Positions 60,670 to 60,686 of a DNA stretch of 60,686 nucleotides are shown in pieces. The stretch covers positions 1 to 60,686 of the forward strand of contig JACPFM010000061.1 of the NCBI GenBank assembly GCA_016182965.1. Reading direction: 5' to 3'. This DNA comes from Deltaproteobacteria bacterium. GTDB taxonomy: Bacteria; Myxococcota_A; Polyangia; Polyangiales; JADJMO01. Numbering within the stretch: position 1 is the stretch's first letter; every line of letters starts with the position of its first letter. Under the pieces are notes generated by a model. It had not been told where the DNA came from, made no database searches, and saw only the letters and a list, made by a program, of their open reading frames with translations. Position numbers and translations under genes: made by a program.

Positions 60670-60686
60670 CCGGGCTGACGTGATGG

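Larger units (their letters stand above)
60266..60686. other. Palindrome-rich intergenic end of the window
   Basis: 421 bp with no convincing gene. It contains four stem-loops and a terminator-like stem, listed separately. Short open frames across it lack ribosome-binding sites and look like chance. Confidence 0.65.

Overview
The window is a high-GC bacterial chromosome segment, about 70% G+C by eye, with dense genes and many GTG and TTG starts. Its gene types point to a Myxococcota-like organism, probably Polyangia: a Ser/Thr kinase with a periplasmic tail, a sigma-54 activator, many lipoproteins with DTG- or DET-rich linkers, TamB/BamA-type outer-membrane assembly proteins and Calx-beta repeats. 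The phylum is inferred from gene content. There is no rRNA, tRNA, CRISPR array, phage or intact insertion sequence.

Layout. 1-2.4 kb: a minus-strand catabolic operon (MarR regulator, beta-keto acid cleavage enzyme, enoyl-CoA hydratase) with a 16-bp operator-like palindrome at its head and a cloverleaf-like palindrome over its last stop codon. 2.6-8.7 kb: a beta-helix lipoprotein, an operon of two FadL-like porins plus a propeller-like lipoprotein, and two small lipoproteins. 8.8-10.2 kb: a lone 2-oxoacid dehydrogenase E2 gene. 10.2-11.9 kb: a DTG-rich lipoprotein with a textbook terminator, followed by a second, orphan terminator on the same strand. 12.1-16.5 kb: a zinc-ribbon, PQPGY-repeat membrane protein followed by a Ser/Thr kinase. 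16.7-26.0 kb: a heavy-metal-type RND efflux operon, divergent from a stand-alone receiver, a histidine kinase and an NtrC-type activator; a GG-N10-GC sigma-54 promoter candidate lies ahead of the efflux operon.

26-31.7 kb: a membrane protein, an HpnA-like epimerase, a THEM6-like thioesterase, two tandem YWTD-propeller lipoproteins and an acyl-CoA dehydrogenase. 32-40 kb: a 1527-residue TamB-like protein and a BamA/TamA-like barrel, separated by a stem-loop. 40-49.4 kb: a nine-repeat Calx-beta lipoprotein, a small lipoprotein, then a minus-strand set (DUF374 acyltransferase, small lipoprotein, VWA lipoprotein, GH35 beta-galactosidase). 49.5-53.6 kb: homoserine dehydrogenase, an ECF sigma factor with a membrane protein, and a divergent RseP-type site-2 protease. 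53.7-60.3 kb: the edge of a polysaccharide locus (two glycosyltransferases, RmlA, RmlB, and a frameshifted HAD-family gene).

The most unusual content is non-coding. Two related elements (3812-3987 and 16498-16717) are each built of AGTCGTC heptamers facing inverted GACGACT heptamers, and each sits between convergent genes right after a stop codon. There is also the cloverleaf-like palindrome at 78-153, a dispersed GCCCCGGG palindrome family in at least three places, and a 23-bp repeat that forms the 3' end of the histidine kinase gene.
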